Assembly (NCBI GenBank): GCA_016871655.1
Contig: VHCR01000025.1
Location: 1 to 11,832, forward strand
Reading direction: 5' to 3'
Length of the DNA stretch: 11,832 nucleotides
Source: Verrucomicrobiota bacterium
GTDB lineage: Bacteria; Verrucomicrobiota; Verrucomicrobiia; Chthoniobacterales; UBA6821
The stretch's first letter is position 1. Each line of letters starts with the position of its first letter. A model generated the notes under the pieces. The model had not been told where the DNA came from. It did not search any database and saw only the letters and a list, made by a program, of their open reading frames with translations. The position numbers and the translations under genes were made by a program. Below are positions 5,263 through 11,832 of this stretch, piece by piece.

Positions 5263-6306
5263 ATGATCCATCTAGTCTCTCTCGCTGACGAAGCCTTTGT
5301 TCCAGGATTATCCCTGACGATGATCAGCAGCTTATTATTTCTTCCAAAAACAGAATCGGTCACCTTTCACATCCTCAGCGGCCTTTTAACAAAAGCCTCA
5401 ATAGACTATTTGGAAAAAATTTCTTCCCGCTACCATTCAAAATGTGAATTAGTCTTTCATCATATCAGCCCTGATGATTTCAAAGGGTGGAAGCCTGGTC
5501 CGAACAACTCAATGATGACTTATGCCAGGCTTTTGTTAGGATCATTACTTCCAACAACGAGTAAAGTTCTTTATATCGACTCCGATATGATTGTTTTGTC
5601 CAATCTCATGGAACTTTGGGAAATGCCCATGCATGGAAAAATGATTTTGGCAGCGCGCGGTGGCGCGGAAGCAACATTGAGCGGTGATTGCCCTTGGGAA
5701 CTTACTCCTCAAGAAAAACAACTGCCTTACATCAATGCTGGAATCATGGTGATGGATTTAGATCAGTGGCGTGCTCGCTTGATAGAACAAGAAGTAAAAA
5801 ATATTGTCTGTAGTGAGATGATTTTCACTTGTTATGATCAGACTATTTTGAACTATCTTTTGCGCTACGACATCAGCTTGTTTCCAATGGAGTGGAACTG
5901 GCAAGGACGCATTTTTTCTACAAAAGAAGCTAGTTCGATCAAGCTCATCCATTTTATCACTCCGAAAAAGCCATGGTTTTGGTGGAGCGACGACCCTCGA
6001 TTTCAATTGTGGCGCGCTTTTTATAAAAAATATCTTGGTTCTCCTCTTCAACTTTTTTTTAAACAGAAAGCATGGAGCGGCCTCTGCTATGGTCTTTTTG
6101 AAAGCGTGATACGTGATTGCGATTTTCTGCGTTGGTTTTACATTGTGTTCCTCAAATTCCTTCTTGTTCTAAAAAAGAAACATCCTGATGCAGCTCCTCT
6201 CAAAGTCATTTATGATTACTACACAACAGGACTTGGAGGAAAAAAAGGAAAAGAAGAATTTCAAAACAGCAGATCCGTCTTCTCAACATTGCGACGGCGC
6301 TTCTGA
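5263..6306 (+). CDS. Glycosyltransferase family 8 protein
   Basis: A 347-residue GT8 (LgtC/WaaJ-like) enzyme that transfers a sugar, typically glucose or galactose from a UDP-sugar, with retention of configuration. The N-terminal nucleotide-sugar fold starts MIHLVSLADE-AFVPGLSLTM. The metal-binding DxD is in LYIDSDMIV (106-108). The acceptor/donor motif YINAGIMVMDL (156-166) and DQTILNYLL (192-200) follow. The C-terminal HFITPKKPW (230-238) matches the HFxGxxKPW motif of the family. After about residue 255 a basic tail holds a hydrophobic stretch, FLRWFYIVFLKFLLVL (288-303), followed by KKK, likely for membrane association. A role in LPS or another surface glycan is probable but inferred. The start ATG at 5263 has TAGG 8 bases upstream. 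The 3' end overlaps ppk1 by 46 bp on the opposite strand. Confidence 0.9.
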   Translation: MIHLVSLADEAFVPGLSLTMISSLLFLPKTESVTFHILSGLLTKASIDYLEKISSRYHSKCELVFHHISPDDFKGWKPGPNNSMMTYARLLLGSLLPTTSKVLYIDSDMIVLSNLMELWEMPMHGKMILAARGGAEATLSGDCPWELTPQEKQLPYINAGIMVMDLDQWRARLIEQEVKNIVCSEMIFTCYDQTILNYLLRYDISLFPMEWNWQGRIFSTKEASSIKLIHFITPKKPWFWWSDDPRFQLWRAFYKKYLGSPLQLFFKQKAWSGLCYGLFESVIRDCDFLRWFYIVFLKFLLVLKKKHPDAAPLKVIYDYYTTGLGGKKGKEEFQNSRSVFSTLRRRF

Positions 6307-8351
6307 GCCTCTTCGATAAAGGCCTGCTGAACATTGAAGTGCTCTCCAACAATCGAACGCGGATAATAAATCCCATCCCTATTCATCACACGAGCTTTGA
6401 GGTTATCTTTCCAAAACCATTCTAAAATTTCTTCGACATGAGCTTTAATATCGGGGTTCAATAATGGGAAACAAGTTTCTACGCGGCGGAAAAGATTCCG
6501 CGGCATCCAATCAGCGCTGCTCAGAAAAATTTCAGGCTCTCCTCCATTTTCAAAACGCAAGATGCGACTGTGTTCGAGGAAACGTCCAACAATGCTTCGA
6601 ATTTCAATCGTCTCGCTCATTCCAGGAATCCCAGGACGCAAACAACAAATGCCTCTCACTAGGAGTTTAATCGGAACACCAGCTTGTGAAGCACGATAGA
6701 GGGCCTTGATCATACTCTCTTCGACGAGGGCATTCATCTTGAGATACATTCCCGAAGGCCGTCCTGCCTTGGCGTGTTCGACTTCACGCTCGATGAGAGC
6801 TAACAATTTTTCTCGAATGACATACGGCGCTAAGATGAGTTCTTTCATCTCGGGTAATTTAGAAACGCCAGTCAAAATATTAAACATCGCCGCCACATCG
6901 GCTGTTAAAGATTCCCTCGCTGTCAACACTCCCAAATCCGTATAGATCCGCGCTGTTGCAGGATGATAGTTCCCCGTCCCTAAATGGGCATAGCGCCGAA
7001 TTGTTTCGCCTTCCTGCCGCACGACAAGCATCGCCTTAGCATGCGTCTTTAATCCTGAGAGTCCATAGATCACATTGATCCCTGCTTCACGCATCATCCG
7101 AGCCCACTTGATATTCGCTGCCTCATCAAAGCGAGCTTTCAATTCAATGACCACCGTCACTTGCTTTCCATTACGAGCCGCTGTAATGAGCGATGAAACC
7201 AACGGCGAATCAGTGCTCGTACGATAAAGAGTCTGCTTGATTGAAATGGTTTGAGGATCCTCCGCTGCATGTCCTAAAAAATCAGCCACTGTCTGAAAAC
7301 TATCGTAAGGATGGTGCAACAAAATATCACGCTTGCGCAGATGCCAGAAAATATCAGCTTCCTCGCTGAGCGAAATCACATTCGTTGGGCTAAAACGTTC
7401 CTCGCGCAAATCAGGGCGATCCAAATCAAAAGCCAAAGGCAAAAACTGTTTTAAGTTGATAACCTCTTTGAAAAAATAACAATCACTTTCATGGAGATGA
7501 AAAAGAGGGAGCAATCTTTTTACAATGAATTCAGGAGACGCTGCCTCGATCTCCAGGCGAATAGGAGCGCTGTGAGAGACATGTCTCAACTCTTCCTCAA
7601 TCGCGTGCAAGAGATTATCAGATTCCTCTTCATCGATGGTCAGATTGCTGTTGCGGGTCAGGCGAAAAAGATGAGACCCTTTGATGGTCATTCCACAAAA
7701 AAGATCACTCAAGTGTTCTCTGATGATGCTTTCTAAAAAAACAAATTGATATTTTCCTTGATGGTCACTGCAAGAAAATGGAAGAACCAATGGGAGCGCT
7801 GTTGGAATGGGAACGATCGCTAGGTCACTGTGCATTCCTTCGCCTTCCAACGAGACAATGAGATTGGAACTTAAATTTGGTAGCTGAGGAAAAGGATGCG
7901 AAGGATCGATCGCAAGCGGCGTCAGCATTGGAAAAATAAATTCTCGAAAATAATTGGAAAAATATTTTTTCTCTTCCTCTGGAAGTTCATAGTAACGATG
8001 AAATGAAATTTTTTCAGCTTCGAGCGCAGGCAACACCTCTTGACTCCAGCAACGATATTGATCTTCGACTTGTCGATGAATTCTTGCAGCAAGGGCGACC
8101 AATTCGTCTTTAGGAGCCATTCCATCAGGCCCTATAGTCATCTGATGACTTTGATACTGCTGGCGCAACGCCGCCATGTGGACTTCAAAAAATTCATCCA
8201 AATTGGAACTGACGATAGCAAGAAATTTCAACCGCTCGAGCAACGGATTCTCGTGATCAAAAGCCTGATCGAGCACGCGCTGGTTAAATTCCAGCCAGCT
8301 CAATCCACGATTGAGGAAGAGCGAGTGATCTTGCTGGTCTTGCGTTTTCAT
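6261..8351 (-). CDS. ppk1: Polyphosphate kinase 1
   Basis: Reversibly moves the terminal phosphate of ATP onto polyphosphate. The 696 residues match the usual ~690 of PPK1. The N-domain has LFLNRGLSWLEFNQRVL and FLAIVSSNLDEFFEVH, with Asn50 in the ATP-contact position. The middle and C-terminal domains hold IKQTLYRTS (371-379) and VIELKARFDEAANIKWA (401-417). The phosphorylated histidine is His437 in LKTHAKAMLVVR, and the second catalytic histidine is His594 in FLEHSRI. Arg377 and Arg407 occupy the metal-site positions known from E. coli PPK. No key residue is missing. GAGAGA lies eight bases before the ATG, one of the better ribosome binding sites here. The 3' end overlaps the GT8 gene tail-to-tail. 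Upstream, 97 bases separate it from a same-strand cassette of unknown genes, so co-transcription is possible. Confidence 0.97.
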   Translation of the reverse strand: MKTQDQQDHSLFLNRGLSWLEFNQRVLDQAFDHENPLLERLKFLAIVSSNLDEFFEVHMAALRQQYQSHQMTIGPDGMAPKDELVALAARIHRQVEDQYRCWSQEVLPALEAEKISFHRYYELPEEEKKYFSNYFREFIFPMLTPLAIDPSHPFPQLPNLSSNLIVSLEGEGMHSDLAIVPIPTALPLVLPFSCSDHQGKYQFVFLESIIREHLSDLFCGMTIKGSHLFRLTRNSNLTIDEEESDNLLHAIEEELRHVSHSAPIRLEIEAASPEFIVKRLLPLFHLHESDCYFFKEVINLKQFLPLAFDLDRPDLREERFSPTNVISLSEEADIFWHLRKRDILLHHPYDSFQTVADFLGHAAEDPQTISIKQTLYRTSTDSPLVSSLITAARNGKQVTVVIELKARFDEAANIKWARMMREAGINVIYGLSGLKTHAKAMLVVRQEGETIRRYAHLGTGNYHPATARIYTDLGVLTARESLTADVAAMFNILTGVSKLPEMKELILAPYVIREKLLALIEREVEHAKAGRPSGMYLKMNALVEESMIKALYRASQAGVPIKLLVRGICCLRPGIPGMSETIEIRSIVGRFLEHSRILRFENGGEPEIFLSSADWMPRNLFRRVETCFPLLNPDIKAHVEEILEWFWKDNLKARVMNRDGIYYPRSIVGEHFNVQQAFIEEAQKRRRNVEKTDLLF

Positions 8352-8408
8352 GAAAAGGATCTCTCATGATAAAAGAAGAAGAGCTGATGAGGAAAGCGGG
8401 AAATGAAG

Positions 8409-8436
8409 CCTCTTCACTCGTGCCTCTTCACTCGTG
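8409..8436. repeat. 14-bp direct repeat, two exact tandem copies
   Basis: CCTCTTCACTCGTG occurs twice head to tail (8409-8422 and 8423-8436), followed at once by TGAGGAG, which partly complements it. It lies in the 97-base gap between the helix-rich protein gene and ppk1. Whether it is a slippage product or a regulatory element cannot be told from this sequence. Confidence 0.85.
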
Positions 8437-8448
8437 TGAGGAGCCCCA

Positions 8449-9786
8449 CTACTTCAAACGATCTTTATCGTTGATGATCACATCGAAATAGTCAGACCAA
8501 CTCCGATGAGGATCAATGGACTTTAATAATAATGTAGCTTTTCTGAGTTCTTTTTGAACCGCATCTGGATTTACTCCTTGCAAGTAAGCTGCTGCTCTAT
8601 AACAGCTAGCTACTTGGGAAAATATACCTATCTTAAGATCACCAACAGCAAGCGATGCTGCTTTTAATTCATATTCAATTGCGCGATCACAATATTCTTT
8701 TTGATTGAGATCAGCAGTCGCCTCTACTGACTCTTGAACACCAGCAAACTGAGCAAAATCGGAACTTTCCCTTGCTAATTTTTCTGCCTCACTTTCATTA
8801 CAGGTACCATATGCCGCTGCTGCAGCCAGGCTCGCATCGCGTGCTTTCTCATAATACCTTTTTGCAACTGGGTCAGTCGTATTCTCAGCACTTTTAGCAT
8901 GATCAACTGCATCGCTAAATTCTTTGCATTTAAGTTTGCTATACCTGCTTTTTTCTCTACGTACTCTTCCTTCATAAGCCCATGGAGCGGATATAACGCT
9001 TCCATCAGGAAGATGCCAAAACGGATATGGATTAGAGTATGAACTGAATTCAACTGTTTCTTCAGAACGCCGACTCAACAAGTTATTCATTTGTTCACGA
9101 AGAACATAAGAAGACTTACTATAATCGTCTCCATTGCTAATGGCGTTAGCAATGAAAAGATGTTCAAAAATTAAGAGATGCTCCTCTTTCTTCCACTGAG
9201 CTCCGCGATTAATAGTTTCTTCAGTTTGCTGTAAAATCTGTTTTTTTCTGCGTTTGAGTTCCCAAATAATCTGATTTACCTTTTTAATATTTTGAAGATG
9301 AACCTGGTATTTTCGAAGATTCTCTGTCGTTTCAAAAGCATTAAGAAATTTATTCCTATACTCGTTGGCAATATTCAGAACGTATAAAGCAGCCTTATAT
9401 CCATAAGCTCTCGTTATGGCACTTTTAATGTTATTTTCTGCAACCTTCCTTATCTGCACATCATATTTTTTCAGAAACATTTCAAGTTTATGCTCGGTCC
9501 GAGGAAGCTCTTCTGCTTCCAATGCCTGAGCCACTTCAGGACTGAGAAGAGTTAATTCATTAAGAGCACTATCGTATTTTTCCTGACACTCTGCTTTTTC
9601 TTTTTTTGCACTAGCTATTAAAAAATCAGGAACCAGACCTCCTTTGCCCATTTGCTGGAGTCTGGCCACCATGGCTTTGCCTCTTTGCTGACGTTCAGCC
9701 TCCATCTCTTCCATCGTCATTTTAGGTCTGGTGTTTGTTTCCGGAGTTTGTGAGCCTTGATCTCTTTCTGGATCCACTATCTCCAA
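8449..9786 (-). CDS. Helix-rich cytoplasmic protein with TPR-like C-terminus
   Basis: I do not recognise this 445-residue protein. It has no signal peptide or membrane segment. The first 45 residues are polar and charged (MEEMEAERQQRG). Residues 55-200 are strongly helical with coiled-coil character, for example LQNIKKVNQIIWELKRRKKQ (164-183). A short aromatic, non-helical insert, SSYSNPYPFWHLPDGSV, lies at 248-264. From about 285 to 425, alanine- and tyrosine-rich helix pairs (AKRYYEKARDASLAAAAAYG; EYELKAASLAVGD; CYRAAAYLQG) look like degenerate TPR or similar alpha-solenoid repeats, which suggests a protein-binding role. The listed start is TTG at 9786 with an AGAAGA upstream; GTG at 9777 is nearly as good because it shares a base with the TAG stop of the preceding gene. 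Either way the overlap (1-10 bases) implies translational coupling with the small exported protein. Confidence 0.75.
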   Translation of the reverse strand: MEIVDPERDQGSQTPETNTRPKMTMEEMEAERQQRGKAMVARLQQMGKGGLVPDFLIASAKKEKAECQEKYDSALNELTLLSPEVAQALEAEELPRTEHKLEMFLKKYDVQIRKVAENNIKSAITRAYGYKAALYVLNIANEYRNKFLNAFETTENLRKYQVHLQNIKKVNQIIWELKRRKKQILQQTEETINRGAQWKKEEHLLIFEHLFIANAISNGDDYSKSSYVLREQMNNLLSRRSEETVEFSSYSNPYPFWHLPDGSVISAPWAYEGRVRREKSRYSKLKCKEFSDAVDHAKSAENTTDPVAKRYYEKARDASLAAAAAYGTCNESEAEKLARESSDFAQFAGVQESVEATADLNQKEYCDRAIEYELKAASLAVGDLKIGIFSQVASCYRAAAYLQGVNPDAVQKELRKATLLLKSIDPHRSWSDYFDVIINDKDRLK

Positions 9787-10397
9787 ACATCATCTTCTTC
9801 TAATTCTCCTTCCTTGAGTGCAGGGCCGTCTTCATCATCAGGCAGAACCGGCCTTCCTTGGGCCTCTAGAGCTCTGTTAGCAAGCTCACTTCTGAGATCT
9901 GAGAGATGTTCCAGATTCATGGAATTTCCTCTTCTTGTTTCAATAATCTGAACCATCTGACGAAAAATCTGCTCTTGAGCGCCTGTCTCATTTCTTAATC
10001 CCGCTACAACCCAGTTTCTAACAAGCCCTGGATGCACTCCCACAACCTGAGAGAGGTTCTCGATATTAGGTGCTACAGCTGTGATGCTATGTCCACTCCA
10101 AGCACCCTCCTCTGCATGAGCACTCGTTGCTCCCTGACCCAATTCGTCATCGCTCTCAACATCTCTAAAGTCTGATGCTTGCCCTGATGTTTCTGGAATC
10201 GCAGCAAAACTAGCGCTACGACTGGCTGTTGAAGGTCTCTCCATATCAACAGTTCTACTTCTAAGAGCTTCACGTTGTAACGCATTATCGTTCGCTGTCT
10301 CCCCAAACGGATCTTCCGTCAAAGGAAATGCAAGCAATATGCTTGTTGCTCCAAAAAAAATAAATGCGCCCAATAAAATCAGCAAAAATTTTCTCAT
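9777..10397 (-). CDS. Small exported acidic protein, unknown family
   Basis: A 206-residue protein I do not recognise. It begins MRKFLLILLGAFIFFGATSI-LLAF, a typical signal peptide or N-terminal anchor; there is no lipobox cysteine. Residues 30-105 are rich in Ser, Ala, Asp and Glu and look disordered. Residues 110-180 (VVGVHPGLVRNWVVAGLRNE; IFRQMVQIIETRRG; LSDLRSELANRALEAQG) look like three to four amphipathic helices. The C-terminus is very acidic (DDEDGP...GELEEDDVWR). It follows the upstream gene after 23 bases and overlaps the next, so the three genes probably form one transcript. A periplasmic or surface location is likely from the signal sequence; the function is unknown. Confidence 0.72.
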   Translation of the reverse strand: MRKFLLILLGAFIFFGATSILLAFPLTEDPFGETANDNALQREALRSRTVDMERPSTASRSASFAAIPETSGQASDFRDVESDDELGQGATSAHAEEGAWSGHSITAVAPNIENLSQVVGVHPGLVRNWVVAGLRNETGAQEQIFRQMVQIIETRRGNSMNLEHLSDLRSELANRALEAQGRPVLPDDEDGPALKEGELEEDDVWR

Positions 10398-10420
10398 TTT
10401 CTGAACCGCAATATCGCTGG

Positions 10421-11830
10421 CTATTTTGAAACTCGTGCTCTGTTAATAAGATTTAACAAAACTGTGTAGACAATATTTCTAATGGCATCATTTGTTATTA
10501 ATTGTCCTGCCACCCCTTTAAATTCCGTTGTGACTTCGTATGCAGCAAGTAATTTATCTTGGTGTGGCACAATGCTAAAAGATCCCTTAAATGTTTTCAG
10601 ATAGGTACCCTCATTTGTGTTTTCAAAAGAAATTTTTTCTTCCTGACCTTCAACGACAAATCGGTCATTCTTCATCGAAACAGTTTCTTGAAATACCTGC
10701 CTTCCAATAAATGGAACATTTGCTTCTACTTGAAAAGTATAATTCACAAAAGCACTCGCAGAGGTATTCTTCATCCTACTCACGTGAACACAGTTGGGAA
10801 AAATCGCCGTTGCTTCCGAAGGATCCCAATAAAGATCAGCAACGCTTCTCTCATCAGCATCTAAAAGATAATAAGCAGTAAAAGTGGAAGGCTTGTAGTA
10901 TGTTATTCCATAAGATTTGTACGACTCACCTTTTGTTTCAACGGCAATCATTTTTCCATTATCCAGCTCACTCTGTTCTTTTTGAGAGAGCTGCCTGTAG
11001 AGTTCGGCGGGTGGGGCTAGTATCGCTGGTTTTACCAATGGCAACTCTTTCATTGTTCCCTCAAGAGCAGCAGATGCTGAAGGTTCAGAAAAATCATTTT
11101 CACCAATTTTAGCTTCCTCACTAGCAACAAGATCACTGGCTGCTTGAGCAAGGATCTTACTACTTGATTGCTGAGCCAAGTTGCGTTGAGATGGTTGGCG
11201 TTGATCTTGTTTAAAGCTAAAACGCAGACTGTGCGATCTTTCATCAGCAGCTGATGAAGAAGGCACTTCCAGAATTACATCTTGATGTTCACCACTTTCT
11301 TCATCAACGATGTCTCCATAATCAGTATCACTAACGGCACTATCTGCTTTTTTTAAATTTCCTGGAATAATATCAGGAGTTATTGCAGCTTCATCACCTC
11401 CAGGCTCATGCTCTTCTCCAACGATCTTGGAAATATTTCTTTGGAGCGTCCGGATTGTGTATCTTCCAAATGAAGGAGGTGGTGGAAGATGAGTATCGTT
11501 TAATACTCTCTCATTGCTTAATTCAACAGGAGTCAGAACGCATTGCCTGCTAAGGCTTCTATTTAAAGTTGGGATAGCAGATTCAGCTGACAAAACATTG
11601 CCACCCTGATTTTCTTCAACTGCAACAACAAGCCCAAGCCCGCCATGATTAAATAGAGCTGCATTTTCAAACTCTTTAGAATCGTTTTCGAGCTCACCAT
11701 AATCGCTTCTTGAACTCATTTGTTTAGCCAAAGGAGGCTTTACTCTTTTTTGCAGCAAATTTGTTTCTCCTTTATCAGCCAGAACGCTTGGAGTAACAGC
11801 CACGACTAACTCCTCTGCTGGCGACAACAC
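10421..11830 (-). CDS. Disordered protein with possible SRPBCC/START-like C-terminal domain, 5' end cut by window
   Basis: 469 residues are visible. The frame is open to the window's right edge and the GTG at 11830 may be internal, so treat the 5' end as missing. Residues 1-270 are low in hydrophobics and rich in Ser, Glu, Gln and Ala, probably disordered. Within them are LPPPPSFG (115-122) and two similar acidic tyrosine segments, SDYGELEND (42-50) and TDYGDIVDE (169-177). Residues 285-465 look folded. SELDNGKMIAVETKG is followed by AYYLLDADERSVADLYWDPSEATAIFPNCVHVSRMK (320 onward), then alternating strands and a final amphipathic helix ending LLNLINRARVSK. A strand, a P-x-V-like segment, several strands and a long C-terminal helix suggest an SRPBCC (START/Bet v 1-like) fold, usually a hydrophobic-ligand cavity. 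This is inference without a search. The gene is first in the three-gene cassette as far as can be seen. Confidence 0.7.
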   Translation of the reverse strand: MLSPAEELVVAVTPSVLADKGETNLLQKRVKPPLAKQMSSRSDYGELENDSKEFENAALFNHGGLGLVVAVEENQGGNVLSAESAIPTLNRSLSRQCVLTPVELSNERVLNDTHLPPPPSFGRYTIRTLQRNISKIVGEEHEPGGDEAAITPDIIPGNLKKADSAVSDTDYGDIVDEESGEHQDVILEVPSSSAADERSHSLRFSFKQDQRQPSQRNLAQQSSSKILAQAASDLVASEEAKIGENDFSEPSASAALEGTMKELPLVKPAILAPPAELYRQLSQKEQSELDNGKMIAVETKGESYKSYGITYYKPSTFTAYYLLDADERSVADLYWDPSEATAIFPNCVHVSRMKNTSASAFVNYTFQVEANVPFIGRQVFQETVSMKNDRFVVEGQEEKISFENTNEGTYLKTFKGSFSIVPHQDKLLAAYEVTTEFKGVAGQLITNDAIRNIVYTVLLNLINRARVSK

Positions 11831-11832
11831 TG

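Noticed and set aside
8368..8448. Small gene between ppk1 and the helix-rich protein
   Set aside because: The gap has only a short tandem repeat; the upstream ATG at 8367 (minus) is out of frame with ppk1 and leads nowhere useful.

Overview
The window looks like a chromosomal segment from a bacterium of the PVC superphylum, most likely Verrucomicrobiota or a relative of the Chlamydiota. The best single clue is a 51-residue basic protein at 978-1133. I recognise it as the small basic protein family described from Chlamydiae and Verrucomicrobia (from memory, not searched). The ThrRS and IF3 sequences fit the same placement. I cannot settle the genus.

Layout. (1) 3-332 (+): the 3' end of a SufT-type Fe-S assembly gene. 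(2) 438-887 (-): a secreted protein with a possible chagasin-like beta-sandwich. (3) 978-3695 (+): an information-processing block of small basic protein, thrS without a TGS domain, and infC. The infC reading frame has no ATG, GTG or TTG before its conserved core, so it probably uses a rare start codon such as ATT or ATC. The usual rpmI-rplT partners do not follow. (4) 3696-3971: a non-coding stretch with a pair of inverted repeat blocks, an AT-only hairpin and a likely terminator. (5) 3972-5141 (-): an RlmI-like rRNA methyltransferase. (6) 5142-5262: a 121-bp intergenic region that is one large imperfect palindrome reaching both divergent start codons. (7) 5263-6306 (+): a GT8 glycosyltransferase overlapping tail-to-tail with (8) 6261-8351 (-): polyphosphate kinase ppk1. 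(9) 8449-11830 (-): three genes I do not recognise as families. In transcription order they are a mostly disordered protein with a possible SRPBCC/START-like C-terminal domain (cut by the window edge), a small exported acidic protein, and a helix-rich TPR-like protein. They are tightly packed and lie upstream of ppk1 on the same strand.

How the parts fit. The left half is housekeeping: Fe-S assembly, tRNA charging, translation initiation and rRNA modification. The right half is more lineage-specific: a surface-sugar glycosyltransferase, polyphosphate metabolism and an unknown three-gene cassette. Many intergenic regions carry their own short tandem repeat (8-bp, 7-bp or 14-bp units, or CACAAAG-type blocks). 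Convincing Shine-Dalgarno sequences are scarce before most genes. I found no tRNA, rRNA, CRISPR array, transposase or prophage gene.
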